This document shows positions 35,430-46,060 of a stretch of DNA of 47,749 nt, one piece after another (within the stretch, counting starts at the first letter, position 1; each line of letters begins with the position of its first letter). A program made the position numbers and the translations under genes. Origin of the DNA: Emmonsiellopsis sp. PD_33 (Eukaryota > Ascomycota > Eurotiomycetes > Onygenales > Ajellomycetaceae); contig JANTQF010000271.1 in NCBI GenBank assembly GCA_032988165.1, positions 1-47,749 of the forward strand, given 5' to 3'. The notes under the pieces are model-generated. The model was not told the origin of the DNA, did no database searches, and saw nothing but the letters and a program-made list of their open reading frames with translations.

Positions 35430-37560
35430 TCTATTCTCCTAAAAGCTTATAGGGGCTTTTAATAACTATTATCTCAGAACACTCAATCTATTAAGATTAT
35501 AGCTTCTTAACTTATTCATTAGTAATATTATCATCTAATTACTGTATTGCATTTTCAACATCTTCTGTGATCATTTCAGGGAGAAAGATGACATGATTGT
35601 TATAATGCTACTTATTTCATAATAGATAGCTTTCTCACAGTTGAGTCTTATTTTACCAACAAGATAGTGCCTTAAAGTGCTCTACCTTGATGTGATTCTT
35701 ATCATGTAGACTCAGATATATAACTCACATAGTATTTACTTCTCATATTATGTTCATTGTCTCCTTATAATCATCATCTAAGTAGATGAATTTCTCTTGG
35801 ATGTGCCAGCCTAAAGAATCACAGTATTCCCATTCTGATATGAGTATCTTGAGACACAGAAAAACAGGCTCATTCACATTATAGGTCTCAGTGACATTGT
35901 AGGTCTTGAGATCTACTACTCACTTTGATGAAGTGCTATTAATAGTCATGCCAACACAGGTCTTCTGAGCTTAGAGTTCAATATAGGTAGATAAGTAATC
36001 TGGAGCTAGTTCTTGAAAGTCCTAGCCCTTCTCTGAGTTGATGTGGATTTTCAGGGAGGAGAATCAGAGAGTATTTCCTGGTTTAAAAATAATAGAGACC
36101 TTAGTCTCTTTAGCTCTATTCTAACAGTAATATTATTCTGCTTTGAACAAGATATTGTAGTTCTCAAGCAAATTCACTGTGGCCTTTCCAAGGCAGTCCT
36201 CATCCAGTTTCTTACATGTCAATTTAATTAATAGGGGTAAGTTAGCCATGGCAAGAATCTTATCTGCTATCATATCTTTAACAATAAAAATACTGGTAAT
36301 GGTTTTTGCCTCTAGCAGGAGAACTCCTCCATCTTTATGTATCTTGTCAAGGATTAGTTTGAACTAAAAGTCATTTGGGTCTTCTTCACTATCTTATTCT
36401 AGGGATATTTCATCTTAATCATTATCATTACTACTGTTATTTCCATATTTCTCCTCATTTTCATCCTCATAATTATCATCAGGTAGATCTTTTATATTCT
36501 TATCATCATTCACAAACAAATCATCTTATTCTTTCTGCTTGCATGGGGACTAGCATTTTTGCAAGGATTCAGATGTTAGCTGTTAAGCTATAACTTTAAG
36601 GTAGTTAGCTAGTATTTGTAGTCTACTGATCTTACATCCTTCATATCCTTCTCATCATTCTGCTTCTCATGCTATGTCTTCATTGATTTCATTCTTTGTT
36701 TATCATCTGGGAAATCCTTGTTGGTCAATAATTTCACATGTCATCTTAAATCTTTCTACTACTTTGAGCACACAAATTAGATATCAGTCTGAATCATATT
36801 GGATTCTAAACTTAACTGAATCTGCATTGCTGTTTAGATCCAAGTCCATCTCTAATATATACTTATTAATATGATGTGAGAATACCATCTATATAATATC
36901 TTTAAGATTACTATTTAAATATCTGTGTATGTAGAGTGCTCATTTCTATTCTTTCTTAGAGAGGTTAAATTTCTGAAGTCTGTTCACTATGTCTGCTTGC
37001 ATTGAGGGGGATTTGTGAGCAGACTCTCTATAGATAGCATTAAAGATGTGTCCTTCAGGGCCAATACAGTTATAATTATGATTTAACTCATATATTTTGT
37101 GTGCTTGAAGATACTTATCCACATATTGGCATATCCATTATTTTTCATCACTGAAGATCTGTTAGTAAGTGTATGTGTTGAGTTCATAATATAGATTCTT
37201 CAGATGTGCTGGATATTGTATGAATCTATCAAGCACTATAAATTCAGATATTATTTGTAGTATGAGATGTTCATGGCCATTTCATCATTCACAGAGTAAG
37301 GATTGATGTAAGAGTTTTATATATATTTATTGTGCAATGTGTTGTTATGATGAATAAAGGGGTTAAACATCACATGCTCATGGTGAATCCATCATTGCTG
37401 TGATATTATTGGTGTGAGGGAAGTGATAGCATGTAAGTGTATTTAGCAGTGTATGTCTGTCCTTATATTCTTAGACATTTGATGTTTGTGGAGGATCTAT
37501 ATTCTATATCATATGTACTTATAATAAAAATAGGGTTGCTTTGTCATTCAGTTCTTTAAT
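35430..37560 (-). pseudogene. Extra decayed ORF downstream of pol in gypsy element 2, function unknown
   Basis: A single minus-strand frame, different from that of the chromodomain just upstream, can be followed for about 700 codons with only stop-type point changes. Readable segments: NGHEHLILQIISEFIVLDRF, IQYPAHLKNLYYELNTYTY, GPEGHIFNAIYRES, YILEMDLDLNSNADSVKF, an acidic Asp/Glu/Asn-rich stretch (near 36,430-36,510 on the plus strand), then LLLEAKTITSIFIVKDMIA, VTETYNVNEPVFLCLKIL and SLGWHIQEKFIYLDDDYKET. I do not recognise a family. Position between integrase and LTR is where env-like or accessory ORFs sit in other LTR elements, but no signal or membrane segment is evident in the part I could read. 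Confidence 0.6.
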
Positions 37561-37569
37561 CATCTCTTA

Positions 37570-40500
37570 GAGGCTTTAGGCTAATAGGTCTTCTCAAATT
37601 GCTCAATTAATTTCTTTAACTCTTTAGCTTCTATTTTATTCACTCATTGATCATCCTTCAGCCTGTAGCCTTTCCATCATAGTAGGTACTAGATTCTACT
37701 ATATAATGTCTTCTTTGCTATTATCTTTTCAACTTCATATGTAGGATTTTCACTGGTTGCTGCTGATTTGACTGGCAGAGGTTCTAGATGTTGACATTCA
37801 TAAGGGTTTCTTTACTAAGAGAGAGCTTTAAGCATCACTACACTTACAACTGAATGAATCTTCATCATGTGTGATAGTTTTAGCTTATATGCAAGTAATT
37901 CTATTCACTCAAGTATCCTGAACAGTCCAGCAAATTGATTATTATATTTGCATAAAATCTTTATAGCTGATATCTTATATTCCTTATATAAGTAAAGAAG
38001 TACTCTATCCCCTATCTGAAAGCTCTGCAGTGTATACTTCTAGTCATAATAGTTCTTAGCTATTATAACTGCCTCATCAAGTGCTAGGATTATATCTCAT
38101 CAGATATGGAAGTATGACACTGTAGGTATTATTATTAATACTGAGATGAATAAGTTAATAGTGATTTTATATATAACCTTGTGAGCTGAGTATCCCATCA
38201 ATGTGGATTTTACTGTGTTGAGATGAAAGGCAATCATTAGTAGTATTTATAGCTAGTCATGTGGGTTTCCCATCACTGTGATAATATATTATAGGGCAAT
38301 TTATATGGTTTGATTTGTCCTCTCACTCTGCCTATCTATTTGTGGGTGGTATGCAGTGAAATAAAGGAGTTCAATCTTAAGATGCTTGAAGAGATTCTAT
38401 CATAAATCACTAAGAAACTTGGGGTCTCTATCTAAAATGATCCTGTGTGGGATTCCCCAGTCAGCTAGCAGTAGACAGTTAAGTAGGGCTTTTGCCTAGT
38501 CCTTTACATTAAAGTCAGATTGCCCAGAGATGATTATAATCTATTTGAAGAACTTGCATATAATAGATATTACTGTGTTGTATTTGCTATCTAGCAATGC
38601 AAGTATAAAGTTGATAGTTATCATGTCATGCAGTATATCTATAGTTTATATGGGTTGATACTATCTGTGAGGCTTATATCACAATGTCTGATTGACTTGA
38701 TAGCTAAGATAGTACTTGATATACTTCTATAGCTCTGTCATATAGTGGCATATCATCATATCTTGCAGATTTCCCAAGGTTTGATTGAATCCTAAGTGGT
38801 TTAGGGTATGAGCTAGGTTAAAGATTTCTTTATGTAAAGTTCTTGGGATTATCAGGTGTTTTGTCTTGTCATGTGTGTGGTATAGGATACCATCAGTTAG
38901 GTCATATGGGAGTTTGAATGGCTCTTTAGCTGCATTGTTTCTCTTGAGAACCTCTACAACATGAGATAGTTTAATGTCTCTAGCATATTCATTCTTGAGG
39001 TATCTTTAGAAATCATCAGACATTTCAATTAGGATCTCTACATAGTTGTCATCAGTAGTAATATCATCATCTTCTTTTATATAAGTAAGATATACATTTT
39101 GTATCTCTTTCAGTAGTTCATCTGCATTCATCACTATCTTGCTGCTACTGGGCAGACAGAATAGCACATCTAGCATAAGGTGTAGCTATCTAAATTTATG
39201 TATCATTTTGATGCAAAATTGTTGCAGGTATATATCTACCTGAACTAACTATAGATTCTGATGGTCTGTTGCTGTCATTCTCAGGTATGTAGCTTTAAAT
39301 ATTCCAGGTATTAGTTCATAGTTAATATAGATAATAGTATATTTTATTGAGGCTTCCATCAGGTATTATACCTTATAGATTGCTCATATCAAGCAGGCAA
39401 TCTTAAGCTCAGTAGGCCAGTAATGATTCTTCACAGGGGTGAGGGTCTTACTGAGAAATAGAATTGATTCAACTAGTCTTTATGATAAAGGTACTATATA
39501 ATCTCCCATCTTCAATGCCAGCCAGCTATCCTTAACATGGAATACCATGACACTGAATCCTTATTCAATTGACACATCTATATTGATGAATAATACTTAC
39601 TAGTTGTCAGTATATATCAGAAAGAATCAGGTGCAGAAAATCTTCTATATTACTTTAAATACTGTATGTTCTGTGATCATTCCATCTATCTTCATTATCA
39701 CAGTATAGGCTATGCACTTGACACCTATTATTAGTTCAGTCTTGAGCAATTCTATCTTCTATTTCTGTAGTGGGTCCACAACATGAGTATACCATAGGAT
39801 GTACTGGCATAATCAGCTGATCAATCCTAGATATTTCTTGAGATATACTAGCTTTATAGGAAACTCTATTTCAGCAAGTGCCTTGAACTTCTCTTCATTA
39901 ATGGATAAACCTAGGCCTGATATGTGCTGATCTAAGAGGTGTACAGAGGGAAATTCAACATAAGTTTTCTTTAGATTAAGCACTATCTCTAGGTCTTATA
40001 GTTACTGAAAGAGCTTGTATAAGTAGATAATATAGTGTTTTCATGTCTGTAAATGTGCCACTAGGTCATCAATATAGACTCATATAAATTCCTTAAGGTC
40101 TGCAAGATGCCTATCAATCTATTATTAGACATATAGTACTGAATTGATGTATCTCATTATCACAATATTAAAGATCTTCTATCCTTAGTGTGTAACAACC
40201 ACTATCTTAGTCCTATTATCTAGGTGGAAATACTAGTAGTAGAAAAAACTCATTATATCTTCTACTATAATATATTATGCCCCTTTCAGCCTGTGTAAAA
40301 TATTCATCTGTAGTGAGGCCAGATACATGTCAGGCTCTATAACCTTATTAAGGGTTTAAAGGTTAACTACAACTCATCTCTTTCTTATGGGTTTTCCCTC
40401 ATGGTATGTTGTCTACTATACTATAAATACCAGGTAGGCTGAGTAGGTATGTGTCCTTACTCAGCTTATTCTTCTTTGAGTATGTAGCTTATTAAATATA

Positions 40501-41500
40501 TTATTTATATACTTGCAGTCCTCTGAACCTACCAGGTATATTTTCACTATCTTAGATAGAGTAGCCTCTTATTTGAGTAGTACTCTCATCCATTTTCCTT
40601 GTGAAATGTCAGTAAATTCTTCATGGTCAGTGAAAATATCACTATATTCCTTAATGAGGTCTGTAAAGATCTCCTTTATTTTATCATTCTTATAATATAT
40701 GATCACACTGTTGTTTAGCATGATTTTATTAGTGCTATTCTATATGACTTTTATTTGCTGATGACTATGAATTGAGTTCTTTATAATTACTAGTATTACT
40801 ACTTTATCTACCACATAAAACCCATCTGTAAACTCTATCTCCTGTAGGGTTCTCAACTTTAAATGATATGAGATGTGGACAGGCTTCTCACTGTCATTTC
40901 TTACTTGAATGAACAGTAATGTGTGATTCATGGCATGCATATGAAATATGAGCTATGAGTTAGATGGTTCAAATAGATAGTTTCTATCCTCTAGAAGCTC
41001 TATCTTTCCTCAGATGTGAATAGGAATCCTCACTTCTACTCTAAATGGCATTATAATACTGGTAGTAGTGTATAGAGGCTGATTCATCTGGTAGTTCAGC
41101 TTTAGGGTTAAAATAAGATTAATGGCTGCATTATGATATCATGTCAGTCAGGTCTTTCAGCTTGGGAAATCCAGGACCAGGCCCTCTGGTCCAAGATTGT
41201 CTACCCCTACAAGTAGCTTTACTCATAGGTTTTCAATGATGTGGGCTTTAATGAAGAGTTAGGCAATCACAGGCTTTCCAGATGATAGTATCATCAGCAT
41301 ATGGAGTAAGATCATTATAATCTCTAATAAAACTAACTCTTTATTAATGCCCCATATTGTGATAGGCTTGAATTGAATTATCTTAACCTCTAAATCCTAT
41401 TACTTGAGCTAGTTATAATCAATAAGCATTATAATGTATCCACTGTCTAAACATACATCATCAGTCATATTAGGCTTCATAATAAACACCTTTACTATAA
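37570..41500 (-). pseudogene. Decayed pol of gypsy element 2
   Basis: Reading the minus strand downwards: aspartic protease with CLDSG near 41,440; reverse transcriptase with the catalytic VYIDDLVA near 40,065-40,080 and LKKYLGLISRLCQYI downstream; RNase H with FINIDVSIE near 39,580 and HYWPTELKIACLI near 39,400; integrase at about 38,900-37,900 with FQIGDRVLLYL; and a C-terminal chromodomain (TYEVEKIIAKKTLYSRI to LIEQFEKTY, about 37,740-37,590). In-frame stops are numerous, frameshifts rare. The RT belongs to a different gypsy lineage from element 1 (YIDD with LVA instead of YLDDILIF). Confidence 0.85.
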
Positions 41501-41559
41501 TATAATGTTAAAATCAGAAAGTTGTTCTGTCTGTTGTATATACCTGCAGCCTTTTAAAT

Positions 41560-43058
41560 GAAATTATCAGTAGTAATATATCAACATGTCAGGCAGCTGA
41601 TTCATTCTTATCTGCATGATGCTTAGTGATGTGGTCATGTAACTAGTTGTTGAATATAAAGGTTACATTGTAGTTCAGACAGTTAAAAGTATCATATTCA
41701 TTATTAAAGGCTAAGTAATCATCAGCCTCTTCATAACAGTCATCTTCCTGCTAATCCATATTATCTTAGTTCTTCTATTAGTTATCTTTCTATTAATTAT
41801 CAGCCCAGTTTATTTGTACATCACATCTTTGATAGCTAGTATTCTCATAGTTGTTCTGTCATCAGAAGTTGTTGTTATCTCAATACTGATAATTATTATT
41901 ATAATTATTATTCTAGTAACTCTAATAGCATTGATTATTCTGGTCACAGTAGCTATTATTCTAGGGACACTGATTATCATTTCAGTAGTTCTGATTACTA
42001 GGTCTAATATCATCCTGGGGTTTCTTGTTCTGATTAGACCCATTATTCTAATAGTTATTATAAGTGCACCATTTCTGTGAGCTATAGCTGTTCCTTCTGT
42101 TCTGGAAGTTCTGCAGTTGATAGGCATCTTTGACAGGCTAGTTATACTTATAATAGTTATTTTAGTGATACTTATTTTCTTAATTACATTACTTCTTAAT
42201 CAAGAGAGCAATAAACTTCTTCACAGTTATTCTGAGGTCAGATTCATCCACCATAAGGTGCAGAGGTAGGTTAAGGTGCTTTTACAAGTATAGAACTAAC
42301 ACATTCTCATTATTATTATAATTACAGTGTTTAGCTGTGTGGATCAGCTCAGCTGTAAATACTATAATATTATAGCTGTTCTAGACATCCTATACTGTAT
42401 AATATATCTTATTAAACTTATCAAGAGACTTACTGGGTATCATTCTAAATTGCATCTTCAGAGCTTTGCAGATTTACATTACACTGTCTGGGTAGTTCAG
42501 AAGGCTGTATCTGATCACATCTAATACTTCTAAAATTCATTATATATTAGCTGCACTGCAGAAATAGATCAGTAAGTCCTACTTGATAATCATCACATCT
42601 CTTGATTATACTGCCATTTTGATATAGGTAGTAAAGAAGAAGACATCTCAGTAGTAGGTTCTGTAGTCTTTATCTTAAATATCATTGAATCTAGTAGTAT
42701 CTAGCCAGAAGATCTCAATGTCTATCACCTTCCATAAGATATTGAATATATATAGAGTGTACTGGCTTTCTTGATCATCTTGAGTCTGATGACTGAGTGC
42801 CAGGCTGGCATTGCATTTATAAGCTAGTTCTTCTGGGCCTTCATTGTCTTGACTGGGAGGGGATTAGTAGTTACTCTCATTAGATGTTTACTAATATAAT
42901 GTGCTAACTTCTAACTCAATAAGAGTCTTATAAAGCTATTTTTAGACTAGTTGAGTGATAGTGTGTATCTACCCAGTGGATAAATCATCATCATTTATTA
43001 ATGCAGCTGAGGTGGCAGTGCTATCAGTAGTAAGTATATTAATATTATTATTAGCCAT
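41560..43058 (-). pseudogene. Decayed gag of gypsy element 2 with Asn/Gln-rich tail
   Basis: A likely start codon at 43058 gives MANNNINILTTDSTATSAAL, followed by a frame with point stops. Segments such as LPLHLMVDESDLRITVKKFI (near 42,200) lead into an extremely Asn/Tyr/Gln-rich tail at about 42,120-41,810, encoded by AAT/AAC-type triplets. No zinc knuckle is visible. Capsid function is inferred from position upstream of the protease. Confidence 0.65.
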
Positions 43059-44146
43059 TTTGCTTGATGACTTAATTAGTCTAACTAGACATTTTTTTGA
43101 TAGGTATATTAGGTCAGGATTGTCAGCCTAGTAAATATAAGTATTTTACTGAGATGATTAGTCATTCTACTCAAATAGATGATCTTGAAGTTGATTGGTT
43201 GCTAATGATGTAATAGAGAATGAACTTTAATATTATAGAACTTCTATTAATTGAGTGTCATTATTAGTATTTTGAATGGTGAATCTCATATTTGATGTTA
43301 TAAATGAGGGTGAAAAGAAAGATAGGAGAGACACAGTAGAGAGGGGAAAAAAAGAGTAAGAAGCTGAGTTTATTTATTTTAAATTCTAAGCTAACTTCAA
43401 GGTAATTATAGATGCCTCAGCATTCTATATTAGAAGTCTAAGTCATAGATTGTCTAAACAAGCAATTAAATTCAGCTTCTAAACAGTTTTAGAGTAAGTA
43501 TTAGAAGAATATAGAATATTTATCACCACATTTATTATAATTCCTTCTGAATTATCTATTAGAGCTTCTGTCTCTAAAGCTGTTGTCTGCTTGTTTATTA
43601 TTATTTACTCAGTTAAGAGTAGGATTAAGGGCTGTTGTGATGATTTAGAGGACTCAGATGAGAGTATAAAGAATGTATGTAATCATATAAAAGCTGAGTA
43701 ATCAGGGTCTTTTAGTAGTAATTTTATGCCATGCATGAATCATTTAATATCACTTCAGAAAGATACTTTATTAATCATTCAATTTATTAGGTGTATTGGA
43801 AGTTTCACTGCATCTTAGCTCTTCATCTCTATACTAGCACTGTAAGTTTAGACTCAGCTTGCAAGTAGAGCATTTAACTTTAACAGGACCTCTAGGTATT
43901 CTACTGCAGAGATTATGTACTTAGCTACTTAAAGAACATTTTGACTCACTGTGCAAATATAAGGATCATCATTAGTCACATATAAGATTAGATGGTGAGC
44001 TAGTTAGATGGTTTCAACTGTAAGGCTTGCAGACATCCCATAGAGTCTATCATTAAAGGTGAGGGGTAGGTTTCTCAGTAGGAGCCTGTAGAGGGTTGAA
44101 TTTGTTTCTTCAGATAACCCATTGAAACTCAAGACATGCTACTAAT

Positions 44147-44297
44147 TATAATAAGAACACTGTGCATTATTAAGATCATAGTAAAAAGCTTGATTCTTCT
44201 AGAATCATGGGAGATCCACAGCTATCTTATGTTAGTCAGTCTACTTACTAACTAGCTATGATAGGGAAGGAGAGAATGCAGCTATATGTGTGTAATA
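44147..44297 (-). repeat. 5' LTR of gypsy element 2 (151 bp)
   Basis: Direct repeat of 34935-35085, reading TATAATAAGAACACTG to TGTGTAATA on the plus strand. Both terminal dinucleotides have mutated (TG to TA and CA to TA). CA/TG swaps against the other LTR are seen at several sites. Confidence 0.85.
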
Positions 44298-44302
44298 TAT
44301 AT

Positions 44303-45079
44303 AATGATTTTACTATGTCTAAATCATGTTCTGATCCTCTAATTATATTATCATAATAATTATATAATAGTTTCATGGTAGTCATCATCATATTTATATA
44401 AGAATATTAAATGTAATGTAGTTAGAGTATTATTACAGTTAGAGCATTATTACAGTTAGAGTGTTATAGTAGTTAGAGTATTATCACAATCAGAGTGTTA
44501 TTATAATTAGAGTGTTATTATAATCAGAGCATTATATATATATAAATATTGATGAAGCATTACATGGAGTATAATAGTAGTTAGGATATTATATATATAT
44601 AAATATGAATGGAGCATTATATAGAGCATTGCAGAAATATTATATTATATAGAGTATAATTAGAGTACTTTATAAAGTATAGTTAGAGTACTTCATAAAG
44701 TATAGTTATAATATTATAATATATTTACATGGTTCTTTAGTTTACATACTCCAAAAATAATGATAATATCATTATGAATGTTAATTTCAGAGTACTCTAT
44801 TAGAGTAATAGTGTTTATATGGTAGATTCACAGCAGAATGATCTCATAAAAATCTAATATAACTATGGAATAATGTCTAGTAGTAACCTCTGCTTAAGCC
44901 ATTAATTATAGTAAAATACATTGATATTTTGCTATAAAGGTCTCTTTATTTCGATTATCTACACAATTTCTTAAAATTTAGACATCACCGGGTAAAAGCT
45001 CGCTGGCGACTGTATGGGCATACCCATCAACAAGGTTCCTGTAAATTGTTTAGTAAGGAAGCAGCTTCCATCAAATCAA
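44303..45079. other. Right edge of the AT-rich block with short tandem repeats
   Basis: CpG-free up to 44951, then ordinary sequence. Contains the 17-bp array listed separately and further loose repeats of GTATAGTTAGAGTACTT-type at about 44,660-44,710. No gene recognised before the tRNA. Confidence 0.5.
44421..44539. repeat. Minisatellite, 17 bp x 7
   Basis: Seven contiguous units: GTTAGAGTATTATTACA at 44421 and variants at 44438, 44455, 44472, 44489, 44506 and 44523, differing mostly by transitions. Similar phrases in reverse orientation occur left of element 2 (around 34,830-34,890). Confidence 0.9.
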
Positions 45080-45178
45080 GCCGGGCTAGCTCAATCGGTA
45101 GAGCGTGTGACTCTTATTCGGGTTTCACTCTCTGATGAGACGATCACAAGGTTGCGGGTTCGACCCCCGCGTTCGGCT
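45080..45178 (+). tRNA. tRNA-Lys (anticodon CUU) with a 26-nt intron
   Basis: The sequence folds as a cloverleaf. Acceptor GCCGGGC pairs with GTTCGGC (two G-U pairs). The D arm is GCTC/GAGC, and the anticodon stem TGTGA/TCACA has the loop CTCTTAA once an intron at about 45117-45142 is removed. The T arm is GCGGG-TTCGACC-CCCGC. The anticodon is CTT, the intron starts one base after it as usual for nuclear tRNAs, and a T-rich stretch directly after the gene serves as the Pol III terminator. The gene lies about 130 bp outside the CpG-free block. Confidence 0.93.
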
Positions 45179-46060
45179 TTCTTTTTTGATTTTTTTTTTT
45201 TCTTTGAGTATTTCTTTTTCCTTTTCCTATGACTGTTACAATTTTGACGCGTTGCATGGACTTCCACCTCATCGCCAACCAACATGGTTCCTATCTCAAA
45301 ATACACATTGGCAGATCTATGCTATCCAACGAAGAAAAACCAAGGGAACATGGGATGTGACTGATGTTCTCGTTTTCCACTCCTGGATTTCGCGTTTGTA
45401 ACTACCGCTTTGCACTGTAAAAGTCGGACCCTTGCAAGGCGAAGGTCGCGGCGAACAACGAACCAGCCCTAAAGAATCCAGCAAGATGGGGGGACGGACC
45501 GGTCGATATGAAGAGCTAGATGCTGGCCGGGCCGAAGCCTACCATGATCGGACTATTGACACATCCTGAAAGCTGCCAATATGCGGCCTGCTACGAGTTG
45601 TTTCGATTCTGATATTGAACGTCCCAGATGCACACAATTAGTATCAAGGCTGGCAGCCATCCCGGTCAAAAGGGGATCCAGCAAAACATGTTCTTAACTT
45701 TCCCGGACCCCTGGATTAACAGCCAAGGAGGGAGAGTTGGAAGCCCGAGAGGCATGGCAAAAACGTCATATTATTCAGCTGGGCGGAACCCGCTCATTGG
45801 GCCTAAAACGGCGTTGACATCTACCATATACACACCTGCTAGGTACCCTCGATCAAGGAACCTAGAAGAAGAAACCGGGAATCCAACCTGTGCTGGAGAA
45901 TACCTTACATTCAGGACTCTAAATATTTTGCGCAAGCAAAACCTCCCCACCCCCTATCGCAATGAGAAGACTGAGTACGGACCGCCTCCGACGAGGGACC
46001 AGCAACTTTAAAGAATATCTATCCCCCCGGCGCCGAAATTCGACACAAAAGGAAAACGAA
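45179..46060. other. tRNA terminator and upstream region of the DLH/SnoaL-like gene
   Basis: Begins with T runs that terminate the tRNA. The rest has normal composition with CpG. An open frame of about 127 codons at 45628-46011 has no recognisable motif and overlaps the next gene's promoter, so I do not call it. It presumably contains the promoter of the gene starting at 46061. Confidence 0.5.

Larger units (their letters stand above)
34930..44302 (-). mobile_element. Decayed Ty3/gypsy element 2, minus strand, 9.4 kb, with TATAT flanks
   Basis: Two 151-bp direct repeats (34935-35085 and 44147-44297) bound a 9,363-bp unit flanked by TATAT on both sides (34930-34934, 44298-44302); the low complexity of TATAT makes this target duplication supportive rather than decisive. 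Gag, protease, reverse transcriptase, RNase H, integrase and chromodomain relics all read on the minus strand. About 2.4 kb of extra sequence with a further decayed frame lies between the chromodomain and the 3' LTR, which makes the element unusually long. No clear polypurine tract was found. Confidence 0.85.
18427..44951. other. CpG-free, AT-rich transposon block (about 26.5 kb)
   Basis: Reading line by line I found no CG dinucleotide between the CG at 18425-18426 and the CG at 44952-44953, while CA, TG, CC and GG remain frequent. The block consists of decayed transposons and tandem repeats listed separately. Reading frames of the relics persist for kilobases but are peppered with TAG, TGA and TAA in place of Gln, Arg and Trp codons, so decay was by C-to-T/G-to-A transitions with few indels. 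This is the footprint of RIP-like mutation or methyl-CpG deamination. It is probably heterochromatin (inference). Confidence 0.9.

Noticed and set aside
41814..42127. Two overlapping hydrophobic or Ile-rich frames on opposite strands
   Set aside because: Both are other-frame readings of the Asn/Gln-rich Gag tail of gypsy element 2.
18427..44951. Classic CpA-targeted RIP as the only explanation of the AT-rich block
   Set aside because: CpA and TpG are still abundant while CpG is absent, and the LTR pairs show CA/TG swaps that need CpG ancestors.
45628..46011. 127-codon plus-strand frame upstream of the DLH/SnoaL-like gene
   Set aside because: Composition looks non-coding, there is no motif, and it overlaps the expected promoter.
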